Assembly (NCBI RefSeq): GCF_000484695.1
Contig: NZ_AXVR01000038.1
Coordinates: 1 to 48,952, forward strand
Length of the DNA stretch: 48,952 nt
Direction: 5' to 3'
Source: Salinispora cortesiana
GTDB lineage: Bacteria > Actinomycetota > Actinomycetes > Mycobacteriales > Micromonosporaceae
Each line of letters opens with the position of its first letter. Position 1 is the first letter of the stretch. Positions 24,830-33,564 of this stretch are shown piece by piece. Below the pieces are notes generated by a model, which did not search any database, was not told where the DNA came from, and saw nothing but the letters and a program-made list of their open reading frames with translations. The position numbers and the translations under genes are program-made.

Positions 24830-25098
24830 GGTAGCGGCTGGTCCGAACGCACCGCCGCGCGCCTTCCCGCGGCCGGACCCCGGGATTCCGGCTACTGACG
24901 AGTACGTCCGAACAGAGGTTCCGACACTCGCCCCATCCGGGCCCGTCGGGGCGCTAGGACACCGTATGGTCACGGTCGGCGATAGGCGCTCGACGGGGGC
25001 GGGGGCACACCTGTGACAATGCCGTGGAGAACGTTGGGCTGCGCCGTGGCGGCGCTCGCGGGACTGACCCGTGACGCCGGGAGAACGAGGATGGGCAC

Positions 25099-26307
25099 AT
25101 GAGCGACTGGACTGCCTTCGGACGGGTGGACGCAGACGGCACCGTCTACGTGAAAACCGCTGAGGGCGAGCGGGTGGTCGGTTCCTGGCAGGCGGGTGCG
25201 CCGGAGGAGGGGCTGGCGCACTTCGCCCGCCGGTTCGCCGATCTGATCACCGAGGTGGGGCTGGCCGAGGCGAGACTGAACTCGGGCGCGGCTGATGCGA
25301 ACCACTCGCTCAGCACAATCCGCCGGCTACGCGCCTCGCTGGCCGAAGCGCACGTCGTCGGCGACATCGACGGCCTCGCCAACCGGTTGGATCGGCTCGC
25401 CAACCTCGCGGAGGAGAAGGCCACCGAGGCTCGGGCCGCCCGCGACGCCGCCCGGAGCGAGGCCCTCGCCCGCAAGACCGCGCTGGTTGAGGAGGCCGAG
25501 AAGCTGGCCGCCGAGTCGACCGGCTGGAAGACGGCCGGCGACCGGCTCAAGGAGATCCTCGGGGAGTGGAAGTCGATCCGCGGGGTGGACCGGAAGACCG
25601 ACGGTGAGCTGTGGAAGCGGTTCGCGGCGGCCCGGGATGGCTTCACCCGCCGCCGGGGCGCCCACTTCGCCTCGCTGGACGCGCAGCGGAAGCAGGCGCA
25701 GGCGATCAAGGAGGAGTTGGTCGTCGAGGCCGAGAAGCTCCAGGACTCGACCGAGTGGGCCCACACCGCCAGCCAGCTCAAGGAGCTGATGAACCAGTGG
25801 CGCGTCGCGCCCCGGGCGTCGAAAGAGGCCGAGCAGCGGCTCTGGGAGAAGTTCCGGGCCGCACAGGACGCGTTCTTCACCCGGCGCAGCGAGGTCTTCT
25901 CCGCCCGGGACAACGAGCAGCGGGCCAACCTGGAGCGCAAGCAGGCACTCCTGGCGGAGGCCGAGGCGCTGGACGTCGACGGTGACCCGAAGGGCGCGCA
26001 GGCGAAGCTCCGGGAGATCCAGGCGCAGTGGCACGAGGCCGGACGGGTGCCCCGGGAGGCGGCGGGGGGCCTGGAGCGTCGACTGCGCGCGGTCGACGAC
26101 AAGGTTCGCGAGGTGATGGACTCCGCGTGGCGGCGCACCTCTCCGCAGGACAACCCCCTGCTCGCGCAGATGCGGGCGCAGGTCACCGAGGCCGAGGAGC
26201 GGCTGGCCCGGGCCAAGGCCGCCGGGGATGCCCGGCGGGTCCGCGACGCCGAGCAGGCCCTCAGTTCCAAGCGTCAGTTCCTCAGCCTGGCCGAGCAGTC
26301 CAGCTGA
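25099..26307 (+). CDS. DUF349 coiled-coil protein
   Basis: This 402-aa protein is mostly helical and charged, with at least three DUF349 repeats. Each carries a tryptophan in a WK..G or QW context (EILGEWKSIRGVDRKTD, ELMNQWRVAPRASKEAE, EIQAQWHEAGRVPREAA) and a following KFRAAQDAFFTRR-type stretch. GAGGATGGGCAC precedes the ATG. Mycobacteria have a homologue (Rv2731) between the same neighbours. The function is unknown; long helices suggest a structural or RNA-associated role, but that is inference. A very strong hairpin at 26321-26357 ends the transcript. Confidence 0.9.
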   Translation: MSDWTAFGRVDADGTVYVKTAEGERVVGSWQAGAPEEGLAHFARRFADLITEVGLAEARLNSGAADANHSLSTIRRLRASLAEAHVVGDIDGLANRLDRLANLAEEKATEARAARDAARSEALARKTALVEEAEKLAAESTGWKTAGDRLKEILGEWKSIRGVDRKTDGELWKRFAAARDGFTRRRGAHFASLDAQRKQAQAIKEELVVEAEKLQDSTEWAHTASQLKELMNQWRVAPRASKEAEQRLWEKFRAAQDAFFTRRSEVFSARDNEQRANLERKQALLAEAEALDVDGDPKGAQAKLREIQAQWHEAGRVPREAAGGLERRLRAVDDKVREVMDSAWRRTSPQDNPLLAQMRAQVTEAEERLARAKAAGDARRVRDAEQALSSKRQFLSLAEQSS

Positions 26308-26320
26308 TCCGTTAGGCCGC

Positions 26321-26357
26321 CCGCGGGCCCCGGTTCCTCGTGAACCGGGGCCCGCGG
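26321..26357. terminator. 16-bp perfect bidirectional terminator hairpin (DUF349 / miaB)
   Basis: CCGCGGGCCCCGGTTC (26321-26336) and GAACCGGGGCCCGCGG (26342-26357) are exact complements around CTCGT. The hairpin sits 13 bp after the DUF349 stop and 63 bp beyond the miaB stop, in a gap between convergent genes, so it can serve both strands. Confidence 0.85.
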
Positions 26358-26419
26358 CGTGTTCAGCCCCGGGGCTGCGGGAGGCTCAGGGGATCAACCG
26401 CGCAGCGTCAGCCCCAGGG

Positions 26420-27919
26420 TCAGCGGGGGCAGGCCGACGAGGCCGCGGGGGGCGTCGGCGGCGGAGCGCCGACCGTGGGCAACCCGAGCGACACGCCAGC
26501 GGTACGGGATCGCTGCCCCGCCTCGGCCGCGTCGCCGGCCCGGGTACGCCGGTGCGCGAGCGGCTCACCGTCGGCGTTGAGGTGATGTGGGGCGGCGTAG
26601 GTGACCACGGTCTGCACGAGGTCGCCGGGGCGGATCTGCCCGGCGAGGCTGCCGGCGTCGAAGTGCACCAGCCGACCGTCGCGGGCCCGCCCGGACAGCC
26701 GGCCGGTGCGCTCGTCCTTGCGCCCCTCACCGACGGCCACCAACACCTCGACGGTCTTCCCCAGCAGCCGCCGGTTCTCCGCCCAGGTGATCTCCTCGAC
26801 GCAGTCGATCAGCCGCTCGTAGCGCTCCTGCACCACCGCCTTCGGCAGCTGGTCGGCCATCGTCGCGGCAGGGGTGCCGGGGCGCTTGGAGTACTGGAAG
26901 GTGAACGCCGAGGAGAACCGCGCCGCCCGCACCACATCGAGGGTGCGTTCGAAGTCCGCCTCGGTCTCGCCGGGAAAGCCGACGATGATGTCCGTGGTGA
27001 TCGCCGCGTCCGGCATCGCCGCCCGCACCTTCTCGATGATGCCCAGGAACCGCTCCGACCGGTACGAGCGTCGCATCGCCCGCAGCATGTCGTCGGAGCC
27101 GGACTGCAGCGGCATGTGCAGCGAGGGACAGACGTTCGGGGTTTCGGCCATCGCGGCGATCACGTCGTCGGTGAAGTCCTTCGGGTGCGGGCTGGTGAAC
27201 CGCACCCGCTCCAGACCGTCGATGTCGCCGCAGGCCCGCAGCAGCTTGCCGAACGCGTACCGGTCGCCGAACTCGATGCCGTAGGAGTTGACGTTCTGCC
27301 CGAGCAGGGTCACCTCCAACACACCCTCGTCGACCAGGGCGCGTACCTCGGAGAGGATGTCGCCGGGGCGGCGGTCCTTCTCCTTGCCGCGCAGCGCCGG
27401 CACGATGCAGAACGTGCAGGTGTTGTTACAGCCAACCGAGATCGACACCCAACCCGCGTACGTTGACTCCCGACGGGTCGGCAGGGTGCTCGGAAAGACC
27501 TCGAGGGACTCCAGGATCTCCACCTCGGCGGCGGCGTTGTGCCGGGCCCGCTCCAGCAGCACCGGCAGCGACCCGATGTTGTGCGTGCCGAAGACCACGT
27601 CCACCCAGGGCGCCCGCCGGACGATCTCGCTGCGGTCCTTCTGCGCCAGGCAGCCACCCACCGCGATCTGCATCTCCGGGTGCTGGTTCTTGCGGGGACG
27701 CAGCTGACCGAGGTTGCCGTAGAGCCGGTTGTCAGCGTTCTCCCGCACGGCGCAGGTGTTGAAGACAACCACGTCCGGGGTGTCGTCGGCGGCCTCGGCC
27801 CGCAGGTAGCCGGCCTGCTCAAGGAGGCCGGAGATGCGCTCGGAGTCGTGCACGTTCATCTGGCAGCCGTAGGTGCGCACCTGGTAGGTGCGGGGGCTGC
27901 TCGCCGCTGCGGTAGTCAT
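26420..27919 (-). CDS. miaB: tRNA-2-methylthio-N6-dimethylallyladenosine synthase
   Basis: This radical SAM methylthiotransferase of about 499 aa completes ms2i6A37 in tRNA. The N-terminal UPF0004 domain has its three cluster cysteines in YGCQMNVHDSE, NTCAVRENA and VGGCLAQKDR. The radical SAM motif CNNTCTFCIVP (CxxxCxxC) follows. The TRAM domain near the C-terminus (LLGKTVEVLVAVGEG, RDGRLVHFDAG) binds tRNA. The tail is Pro/Ala-rich. ATG 27919 is chosen over one two codons upstream; both are possible. The LLM oxidoreductase gene lies 52 bp upstream on the same strand. Confidence 0.96.
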   Translation of the reverse strand: MTTAAASSPRTYQVRTYGCQMNVHDSERISGLLEQAGYLRAEAADDTPDVVVFNTCAVRENADNRLYGNLGQLRPRKNQHPEMQIAVGGCLAQKDRSEIVRRAPWVDVVFGTHNIGSLPVLLERARHNAAAEVEILESLEVFPSTLPTRRESTYAGWVSISVGCNNTCTFCIVPALRGKEKDRRPGDILSEVRALVDEGVLEVTLLGQNVNSYGIEFGDRYAFGKLLRACGDIDGLERVRFTSPHPKDFTDDVIAAMAETPNVCPSLHMPLQSGSDDMLRAMRRSYRSERFLGIIEKVRAAMPDAAITTDIIVGFPGETEADFERTLDVVRAARFSSAFTFQYSKRPGTPAATMADQLPKAVVQERYERLIDCVEEITWAENRRLLGKTVEVLVAVGEGRKDERTGRLSGRARDGRLVHFDAGSLAGQIRPGDLVQTVVTYAAPHHLNADGEPLAHRRTRAGDAAEAGQRSRTAGVSLGLPTVGAPPPTPPAASSACPR

Positions 27920-27971
27920 GACCACGACAGCCTATCCGGGCTGCCCGGATGGATCGGAATCGAGCTACCAC

Positions 27972-28853
27972 TCACAGGTCGGGCAGAATCCCGGCTACCT
28001 GTTCGAGCACCTCCATGCTCGTGTCGAAGGGCGCCAACCCGGGGAACGGCACGACCAGGTCGGTGATTCCCACCCGGCGGTACGTGTCGACGGTCTCTCG
28101 AAACACGTCCAGGGAGGCGAGCGCCGGCGGCTCCCGGTTCACGTACATCAACAGCCGACGCAGGGTGGCCGGGTCACGGCCGACGGTCTCGCAGATGTCG
28201 GCCAGCTGACGTACCTGTCCCGCGACGTCGTCGGGTCGGGCCACCGGGGGAACGACCCCGTTACGCGGGGACCGGCCGTTGGTCACCCAGATCTCGCCGT
28301 GGCGCGCGGCGAGGGCCATGCCACGGGGACCGTAGGCGGCGATGGCCAGCGGAATGGGTACGGGCGGGGTGTCCACCGGCGTGATGGGCGCCTGTCGCGC
28401 CTGGTAGTACTTGCCGTCGGCGTCGGTGACGGCGTTGGACAGCAGCCGGGCCATCAACTCCACGAACTCGGCGAACCGCTCGGCGCGTTCGTTGGCGGTC
28501 CATTCCTGCTCCTGGCCGAGGGTGATGGCGTCGACTCCGCTCCCACCGGCACCGATGCCCAGGACGAAGCGCCCGCCGCTGAGGTCGTTGAGGGTGACGA
28601 CCTCCTTGGCGTACGGCACCGGGTGGCGCAGGTTCGGCGACGAGACGAGCGTGCCGAACTGGATCCGACGGGTGACGACCGCCGCGGCGGCCAGGATCGG
28701 CACCGCCGAATACCACTCCTTACCGACCATGTCCTGCCAGCCGATGTGATCGTTCGTCCAGGCGTGGGCGAAGCCCAGCTCGTCGGCGGTTCGCCACATC
28801 TCCTCAGCCTGCGTCCAGGAAGCGGACGGCAGGATGAGTACTCCAACTCGCAT
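27972..28853 (-). CDS. LLM-class F420-dependent oxidoreductase
   Basis: This 293-aa protein is a luciferase-like monooxygenase-fold oxidoreductase of the F420-using type common in actinobacteria. It starts MRVGVLILPSASWTQAEEMW, with the TIM-barrel motifs GFAHAWTNDHIGW, IQFGTLVSSPNLRHPV and the cofactor-pocket stretch SGGRFVLGIGAGGSGVDA. ATG 28853 begins the conserved strand. The substrate is unknown. It precedes miaB on the same strand with a 52-bp gap, which may be coincidental. F420 versus FMN use is inferred from the organism and subgroup, not seen directly. Confidence 0.9.
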   Translation of the reverse strand: MRVGVLILPSASWTQAEEMWRTADELGFAHAWTNDHIGWQDMVGKEWYSAVPILAAAAVVTRRIQFGTLVSSPNLRHPVPYAKEVVTLNDLSGGRFVLGIGAGGSGVDAITLGQEQEWTANERAERFAEFVELMARLLSNAVTDADGKYYQARQAPITPVDTPPVPIPLAIAAYGPRGMALAARHGEIWVTNGRSPRNGVVPPVARPDDVAGQVRQLADICETVGRDPATLRRLLMYVNREPPALASLDVFRETVDTYRRVGITDLVVPFPGLAPFDTSMEVLEQVAGILPDL

Positions 28854-29005
28854 GGTCAACAACCGGGACGGGTCGTCGGCGGAGCAAGCCTGAAGGTCCT
28901 CGACGTCCAGGCCGGCGCCGTCAAGCTGTCCCACCGGCCCGGACGGGCCGAGCAGGTACGGCTCGCGAGCTGCGGTAGTTGCACGACCCCAGCCTAGCGA
29001 GTCGC

Positions 29006-29022
29006 CCCACTTCGTGAGTGGG
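29006..29022 (-). terminator. Possible short hairpin after the 159-aa unknown gene
   Basis: CCCACT (29006-29011) and AGTGGG (29017-29022) pair around a 5-nt loop about 95 bp past the stop of the unknown gene. The rest of the 263-bp gap (28854-29116) shows nothing I recognise. Confidence 0.3.
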
Positions 29023-29116
29023 TCATCGTCTTCTCCGCGCGCGGGCCGCCGGCGGGCTCCGGGTCGGCCCGGTGTAACGCATCGCCAACACCGTGGGGCC
29101 CCCGCAGCCGCGCGGG

Positions 29117-29596
29117 TCAGGCGGCGGCGAGGGCGGGTAGCACCGAGTCCGGGGCCCAGCGGGAGCGGTGGCACCGGGACCAGCCGCGACAGCCCGGGTT
29201 GGCTTCGGTGCAGAGCCGTTGGCGGCTGAGCACCTCGCCGTCGTCGGTCTCCCGGACGTCGAAGTGCACCGGGCGGATCGTTCCGTCCGGCGCCACCAGC
29301 AGGTGCCGGGTCTCGTCGAGGGTGTCGTCCCGCAGTACACAGTTGCGGTCCAGCAGACGGGCCAGGGTCGCGACGCTGGGCAGCTCGGCGAGGGTGTCCG
29401 GCACGCCGTAACAGTCAACGATGGTGGCGAACTCTCCCGGCGCCTGCCAGATGTCACAGACCACGGCGTATCTCGGTAGGCGCGCCGGGTCGGCGACGGC
29501 CAGGGGCATCACCACCCGGCCGAGCGCCTCGGCCAGCGCTGGCCAGACCTCCGTCGGCCGCGCCTGGTCGATTCTCCAGTTCCACAGCTCGGTCAT
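29117..29596 (-). CDS. Unknown 159-aa protein
   Basis: I do not recognise this family. The ATG at 29596 has GAGGAGG four bases upstream, and codon use is normal for the genome. The protein begins MTELWNWRIDQARPTEVWPA, has alternating hydrophobic stretches without a membrane helix, and ends with a Cys/Arg-rich segment (RLCTEANPGCRGWSRCHRSR). That segment has three cysteines plus a histidine and could bind a metal. It is divergent from gluABCD, sharing the 354-bp control region that carries GlnR-like sites. A link to nitrogen control is only positional. Confidence 0.72.
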   Translation of the reverse strand: MTELWNWRIDQARPTEVWPALAEALGRVVMPLAVADPARLPRYAVVCDIWQAPGEFATIVDCYGVPDTLAELPSVATLARLLDRNCVLRDDTLDETRHLLVAPDGTIRPVHFDVRETDDGEVLSRQRLCTEANPGCRGWSRCHRSRWAPDSVLPALAAA

Positions 29597-29683
29597 GCCG
29601 CCTCCTCGCTGCGATCGTCTCACCGGCCCCGGATCGGGCCTTACTGACGATGGTGGGGGGCATTTAACTCCAGTCGGGGGCAA

Positions 29684-29699
29684 GTTACCGGTCTGTGAC
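29684..29699 (+). promoter_or_regulatory. GlnR-like site 1 (GTTAC-N6-GTGAC)
   Basis: GTTAC, six bases, GTGAC resembles the a/b-site layout of actinobacterial GlnR boxes (gTnAc-n6-GaAAc). The same arrangement recurs at 29864-29879, with CAT shared after it. GlnR controls nitrogen uptake genes, and the downstream operon imports glutamate. Confidence 0.5.
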
Positions 29700-29733
29700 C
29701 ATTCCGGGCAAAATTCCCTCGAGTGATGGTGCG

Positions 29734-29749
29734 GTAACGAGCAAGAAGA
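29734..29749 (+). promoter_or_regulatory. GlnR-like site 3 (GTAAC-N6-GAAGA)
   Basis: GTAAC, six bases, GAAGA fits the GlnR a-site well and the b-site partly. It lies between the two stronger sites, 35 bp after the end of the first. Confidence 0.35.
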
Positions 29750-29863
29750 TGACACTTTATCGGGTATAGGGCGGCGCTCCGCCGTACGACACGGAGTAAA
29801 CCGACCCCATGGGGGCCCACCGAGCGGTCAGAAAGCCGCCTCCCCAGCTCATCGCGGAAGGGT

Positions 29864-29879
29864 GTTACTGCTCCGTGAC
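29864..29879 (+). promoter_or_regulatory. GlnR-like site 2 (GTTAC-N6-GTGAC)
   Basis: This copy has the same half-sites and spacing as site 1 and lies 71 bp before the gluA start, where an activator or repressor could act. Confidence 0.5.
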
Positions 29880-29950
29880 CATCTGAGCCACCCCACGCCA
29901 CATCTCCCCGCCTAGAGTTTGCCAACCGGAGGTCATTCGGCCTCCCATCC

Positions 29951-30721
29951 GTGACGACAGGGACGGTGGACGACGTGACGACGAGCGAACCGCTCATCGT
30001 GCTGGAATCGGTCAACAAGTGGTTCGGGCCGTTGCACGTACTGGACAACGTCTCGCTGTCGGTCGGACGCGGCGAGGTCGTCGTGGTGATCGGGCCGTCC
30101 GGCTCCGGCAAGTCGACGCTCTGCCGCACCATCAACCGACTGGAGCCGATCACCTCCGGCACCATCACCTTCGACGGCCAGCCACTACCGGCCGAGGGCC
30201 GCGCCCTGGCCAAGCTGCGCAGCGAGGTCGGGATGGTGTTCCAGTCGTTCAACCTCTTCGCGCACAAGACCATCCTGGAGAACGTGACCCTCGGGCCGAT
30301 CAAGGTGCGCCGGGAGAAGCCGGCGGCGGCCCGCGAACGCGGCCTGGCCCTGCTGGACCGGGTCGGCATCGCCAACCAGGCCGACAAGTTCCCGGCCCAG
30401 CTCTCCGGCGGTCAGCAGCAGCGGGTGGCGATCGCCCGGGCGTTGGCGATGCAGCCCAAGGCGATGCTCTTCGACGAGCCGACCAGCGCCCTCGACCCGG
30501 AGATGGTCGGCGAGGTGCTGGACGTGATGACCTCCCTGGCCCGCGAGGGCATGACGATGGTCGTGGTCACCCACGAGATGGGTTTCGCCCGACACGCGGC
30601 CAACCGGGTGGTCTTCATGGCCGACGGGCAACTCGTCGAGGACGCACCCCCGGCGGAGTTCTTCGCCAACCCGCGCAGCGAGCGGGCCAAGGACTTCCTT
30701 TCCAAGATCCTCACGCACTAA
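29951..30721 (+). CDS. gluA: Glutamate ABC transporter, ATP-binding protein
   Basis: This 256-aa protein is the ATPase of a polar amino acid ABC importer. The Walker A motif is GPSGSGKST, the Q-loop region is VGMVFQSFNLFAHKT, the signature is LSGGQQQR and the Walker B is MLFDEPTSALDPE, followed by THEMGFARH. It leads the operon gluA-gluB-gluC-gluD, the same order as the glutamate system of Corynebacterium, where the cluster also lies near recX/recA. GTG 29951 is used; a second in-frame GTG at 29975 is possible. GlnR-like sites lie upstream. The substrate glutamate is inferred from similarity and operon order. Confidence 0.95.
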   Translation: MTTGTVDDVTTSEPLIVLESVNKWFGPLHVLDNVSLSVGRGEVVVVIGPSGSGKSTLCRTINRLEPITSGTITFDGQPLPAEGRALAKLRSEVGMVFQSFNLFAHKTILENVTLGPIKVRREKPAAARERGLALLDRVGIANQADKFPAQLSGGQQQRVAIARALAMQPKAMLFDEPTSALDPEMVGEVLDVMTSLAREGMTMVVVTHEMGFARHAANRVVFMADGQLVEDAPPAEFFANPRSERAKDFLSKILTH

Positions 30722-30775
30722 GCGTCCGTTGTGGGCGCGCCGCCCCGGCGCGCCCCGTCGAAGAAGGAGACAGAT

Positions 30776-31657
30776 ATGCGTACCAAGCGCACTGCGGTGC
30801 TCGCCGCGGTCGCCGCACTGGCGCTCGGCCTGACCGCATGTGGTGACGACGCTGGTGAGGAGACCGGCAACGCGGGCAGCGACAAGTCCTTCGCCGCCGG
30901 CAGCACCATGGAGCGCCTGAACGAGGCCCAGGCGATCACCATCGGCACCAAGTTCGACCAGCCGGGCTTCGGCCTCAAGGGCCTGTCCGGCCAGCCGGAA
31001 GGCTTCGACGTCGAGATCGCGAAGATCATCGCCGCGGAGCTGGGTATTCCCGAGGACAAGATCGAGTGGGTGGAGACTCCCTCAAAGGTCCGCGAGGACA
31101 AGATCGCCGATGGCAGCGTCGACATGATCGTCGCTACCTACACGATCAAGGACGAGCGCAAGGAGCGGGTCTCCTTCGCCGGCCCGTACTACGAGGCCGG
31201 CCAGAACATCATGGTGAAGAAGGACGACACCTCGATCACCGGTCCTGAGTCGTTCCAGGACGGCACGAAGAAGATCTGCTCGGTGACCGGCTCCACGCCG
31301 ATCGAGGAGATCAAGAAGTACCTCAAGGATATCCCCTCCCAGCTGGTGCCGTTCGACACCTACGACAAGTGCCGGGACGCGCTCCAGAGTGGCCAGGTCG
31401 ACGCCGTCACCACGGACAACGTGATCCTGCTCGGCTACATCGCGGACGACGAGGACGCCTTCAAGCTGGCCGGCGAGAACTTCACCAAGGAGCCCTACGG
31501 CATCGGGGTGAAGAAGGACGACACCGAGTTCCGCGACTTCATCAACGACATCCTGGAGAAGGCGTACGCCGACGGCAGCTGGCAGAAGGCCTGGGACGAC
31601 ACCGCCGGCACGTTCGGTGCCGAACTGGGCACCCCGCCGACCATCGTGCGCTACTGA
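30776..31657 (+). CDS. gluB: Glutamate ABC transporter, substrate-binding lipoprotein
   Basis: This 293-aa protein captures the amino acid outside the membrane for GluACD. A lipoprotein signal (MRTKRTAVLAAVAALALG, lipobox LTAC with Cys22) leads. The SBP family 3 fold follows (GTKFDQPGFGLKGLSGQPEG, FDVEIAKIIAAELG, MIVATYTIKDERKERVSFAG) and contains two cysteines (KKICSVTG, YDKCRDAL) that may form a disulfide. GAAGGAGACAGAT precedes the ATG. It lies 54 bp after gluA and 42 bp before gluC. Confidence 0.96.
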   Translation: MRTKRTAVLAAVAALALGLTACGDDAGEETGNAGSDKSFAAGSTMERLNEAQAITIGTKFDQPGFGLKGLSGQPEGFDVEIAKIIAAELGIPEDKIEWVETPSKVREDKIADGSVDMIVATYTIKDERKERVSFAGPYYEAGQNIMVKKDDTSITGPESFQDGTKKICSVTGSTPIEEIKKYLKDIPSQLVPFDTYDKCRDALQSGQVDAVTTDNVILLGYIADDEDAFKLAGENFTKEPYGIGVKKDDTEFRDFINDILEKAYADGSWQKAWDDTAGTFGAELGTPPTIVRY

Positions 31658-31699
31658 TCTGAGCCGGGCTGATCTGGAGGGTGGGGAGAGAGACCGACC

Positions 31700-32407
31700 G
31701 TGAGTGTACTCATCGACAAGTTCGACGTCTTCGCGAGTGGATTCTGGCTCACCCTCCAGATCTGTTTCCTCGCCGCGATCGGAGCCCTGATCCTGGGCTC
31801 CGTCGTGGCGGTGCTACGGATCTCCCCGGTTCCGCCGCTGCGGGCGCTCGGCACCGCCTACGTCAACACCTTCCGTAACCTGCCGCTGACCATCGTCATG
31901 TTCTTCGCCGCCTTCGGCCTCCCCGCGCTCGGTTCCAACGCGGACTTCCTCCGCATCCCCGGGCTCGACATCGTGTTCAGCCGGCTCGGCACCGACCTGC
32001 CATACTTTCGCTTCGCGCTGATCGCCCTGGTGCTCTACACCGCGGCCTTCGTCTGCGAGGCGCTGCGCTCCGGCGTGAACGCGGTGCCCGCCGGCCAGGC
32101 GGAGGCGGCCCGGTCCCTCGGGCTGACCTTCATCCAAAACCTGCGGCACGTGGTGCTGCCGCAGTCGTGGACGGCGTCGGTCGTTCCACTCGGGTCCGTG
32201 ATCATCGCGATGATCAAAAATTCGGCGCTGATCGGCTTCTTCGGTGTCATCGGCGACCTGTCCCAGACCGCGGACCAACTCACCTCAGCTGGGGGCGAAC
32301 CCTTCATTCCAGTCGCCATCGGCATCTCGATCGGATATCTGATCATGACTGTACCTCTGGGCGCACTCCTGGACCGGGTCGAACGGCGGCAGGCGGTGGC
32401 TCGATGA
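31700..32407 (+). CDS. gluC: Glutamate ABC transporter, permease 1
   Basis: This 235-aa inner-membrane permease has about five hydrophobic helices and the family loop for contact with the ATPase (EALRSGVNAVPAGQAEAARS, LGLTFIQNLRHVVLPQ). GTG 31700 has GGGGAGAGAGACCGACC upstream. Its TGA overlaps the ATG of gluD (ATGA at 32404-32407), so the two permease subunits are translationally coupled and likely made in equal amounts. Confidence 0.95.
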   Translation: MSVLIDKFDVFASGFWLTLQICFLAAIGALILGSVVAVLRISPVPPLRALGTAYVNTFRNLPLTIVMFFAAFGLPALGSNADFLRIPGLDIVFSRLGTDLPYFRFALIALVLYTAAFVCEALRSGVNAVPAGQAEAARSLGLTFIQNLRHVVLPQSWTASVVPLGSVIIAMIKNSALIGFFGVIGDLSQTADQLTSAGGEPFIPVAIGISIGYLIMTVPLGALLDRVERRQAVAR

Positions 32408-33378
32408 CCCAGCAGAGCAGCGTCCTCTACGACGTTCCCGGGCCACGGCAGCGCCGAATCACCCTGTTCGGCAGCGTCGCCGCCCTCATCGGGCTGCTGG
32501 TGGGCGCGTACTTCCTGATCTACCAGCCGCTGGATGAGACCGGCCAGTTCTCGATGGAACTGTGGGGTCCGTTGATCGACCCTGGGAACGAGAACTTCGC
32601 CCTGGTCTGGGAACGACTCGGCGTCGGCATCAGGAACACCCTCATCGCGGCGGCGCTGGCCATCGTCACCTCGCTGGTGGTCGGCACCCTGCTGGCGGTG
32701 CTGCGGATCCAGCTCAAAGGCCTGGCCCAACGCCGCTACGCCGGGCTCGCCCCGCAACTGGCCTACCTGCTGCGCGGGCTGAACCTCACGCTGTCGGTCG
32801 TCACCCGCTTCTGCGTCGAGGTCTTCCGAGGTCTCCCCGTCGTCATCACGATCTTCTTCGTGGCGCGTGGGTTTCCCGAGTTCGGCATCACCTTCGACAA
32901 TCTCTGGTACCTGGTCATCGGCCTCACCATCTACAACTCCGTGGTGATCGCCGAGATCCTCCGCTCCGGCATGCAGGGCCTCGCCGGCGGGCAGGCCGAG
33001 GCCGCCGCCGCGATTGGTCTCGCCCCGCTGCAGACCACCCGGATGATCCTGCTTCCGCAGGCATTCCGGATCATGCTTCCCGCGCTGATCAGCCAGCTCG
33101 TGGTGGTCCTGAAGGACACCTCGCTCGGTTTCATCATCAGCTATGAGGAGACGCTCAACATCGGCAAGCAGATCATCGGTGTGTTGGACAACCCCATCCA
33201 GGTCTACACCGTGCTCGCCGTGCTGTTCATCGCCGTGAACTACTCGCTGTCGAAGCTGGCCCAGGCCGTCCAGCGGCGGCTCTCCCGCGGCCGGCGGGCC
33301 GCCGACACGCCAGCACAGCCGCCGGCCGCCGCCCTCGCCTCCCAGGCGAGAATCTCCGAGGCTAACGGCGACAGTTAG
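32404..33378 (+). CDS. gluD: Glutamate ABC transporter, permease 2
   Basis: This 324-aa permease pairs with GluC. It has an N-terminal helix (ITLFGSVAALIGLLVGAYFL), a periplasmic stretch and the ABC permease core with the EAA loop EILRSGMQGLAGGQAEAAAA. The C-terminal 40 residues are basic and Ala/Pro rich. It ends the gluABCD operon; a strong hairpin at 33386-33431 starts 7 bp after the stop. Confidence 0.95.
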   Translation: MTQQSSVLYDVPGPRQRRITLFGSVAALIGLLVGAYFLIYQPLDETGQFSMELWGPLIDPGNENFALVWERLGVGIRNTLIAAALAIVTSLVVGTLLAVLRIQLKGLAQRRYAGLAPQLAYLLRGLNLTLSVVTRFCVEVFRGLPVVITIFFVARGFPEFGITFDNLWYLVIGLTIYNSVVIAEILRSGMQGLAGGQAEAAAAIGLAPLQTTRMILLPQAFRIMLPALISQLVVVLKDTSLGFIISYEETLNIGKQIIGVLDNPIQVYTVLAVLFIAVNYSLSKLAQAVQRRLSRGRRAADTPAQPPAAALASQARISEANGDS

Positions 33379-33385
33379 TCGATCC

Positions 33386-33431
33386 CCGCGCGACGGCCGA
33401 CCCGGCCACTCCGGGGCCGGCCGTCGCGCGG
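33386..33431 (+). terminator. 14-bp stem terminator after gluD
   Basis: CCGCGCGACGGCCG (33386-33399) and CGGCCGTCGCGCGG (33418-33431) pair perfectly, and the loop can pair further (CCCGG with CCGGG). It ends the glutamate operon in front of the convergent rny gene. Nothing else is seen in the rest of the 186-bp gap. Confidence 0.85.
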
Positions 33432-33564
33432 TCCAAGCCAGTAGGCGCAGCGCAGGCCAGGAGACGCCGAGCAGGCCAGGGGACACACCAGCTTCGGCCG
33501 CGCCCGGCTGCCACAGCCGGTGGCGCACCTGGCACAACACTGGCGCGGCCGGCGCGCCACACAG

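Larger units (their letters stand above)
29597..29950. other. 354-bp control region upstream of gluABCD
   Basis: No gene is seen. The region is less GC-rich and contains three GTnAC-N6-type sites (29684-29699, 29734-29749, 29864-29879). Two of them read GTTAC-N6-GTGACCAT exactly. A TATAGG hexamer lies near 29764. It must contain promoters for the unknown minus-strand gene and for gluA. Confidence 0.6.
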
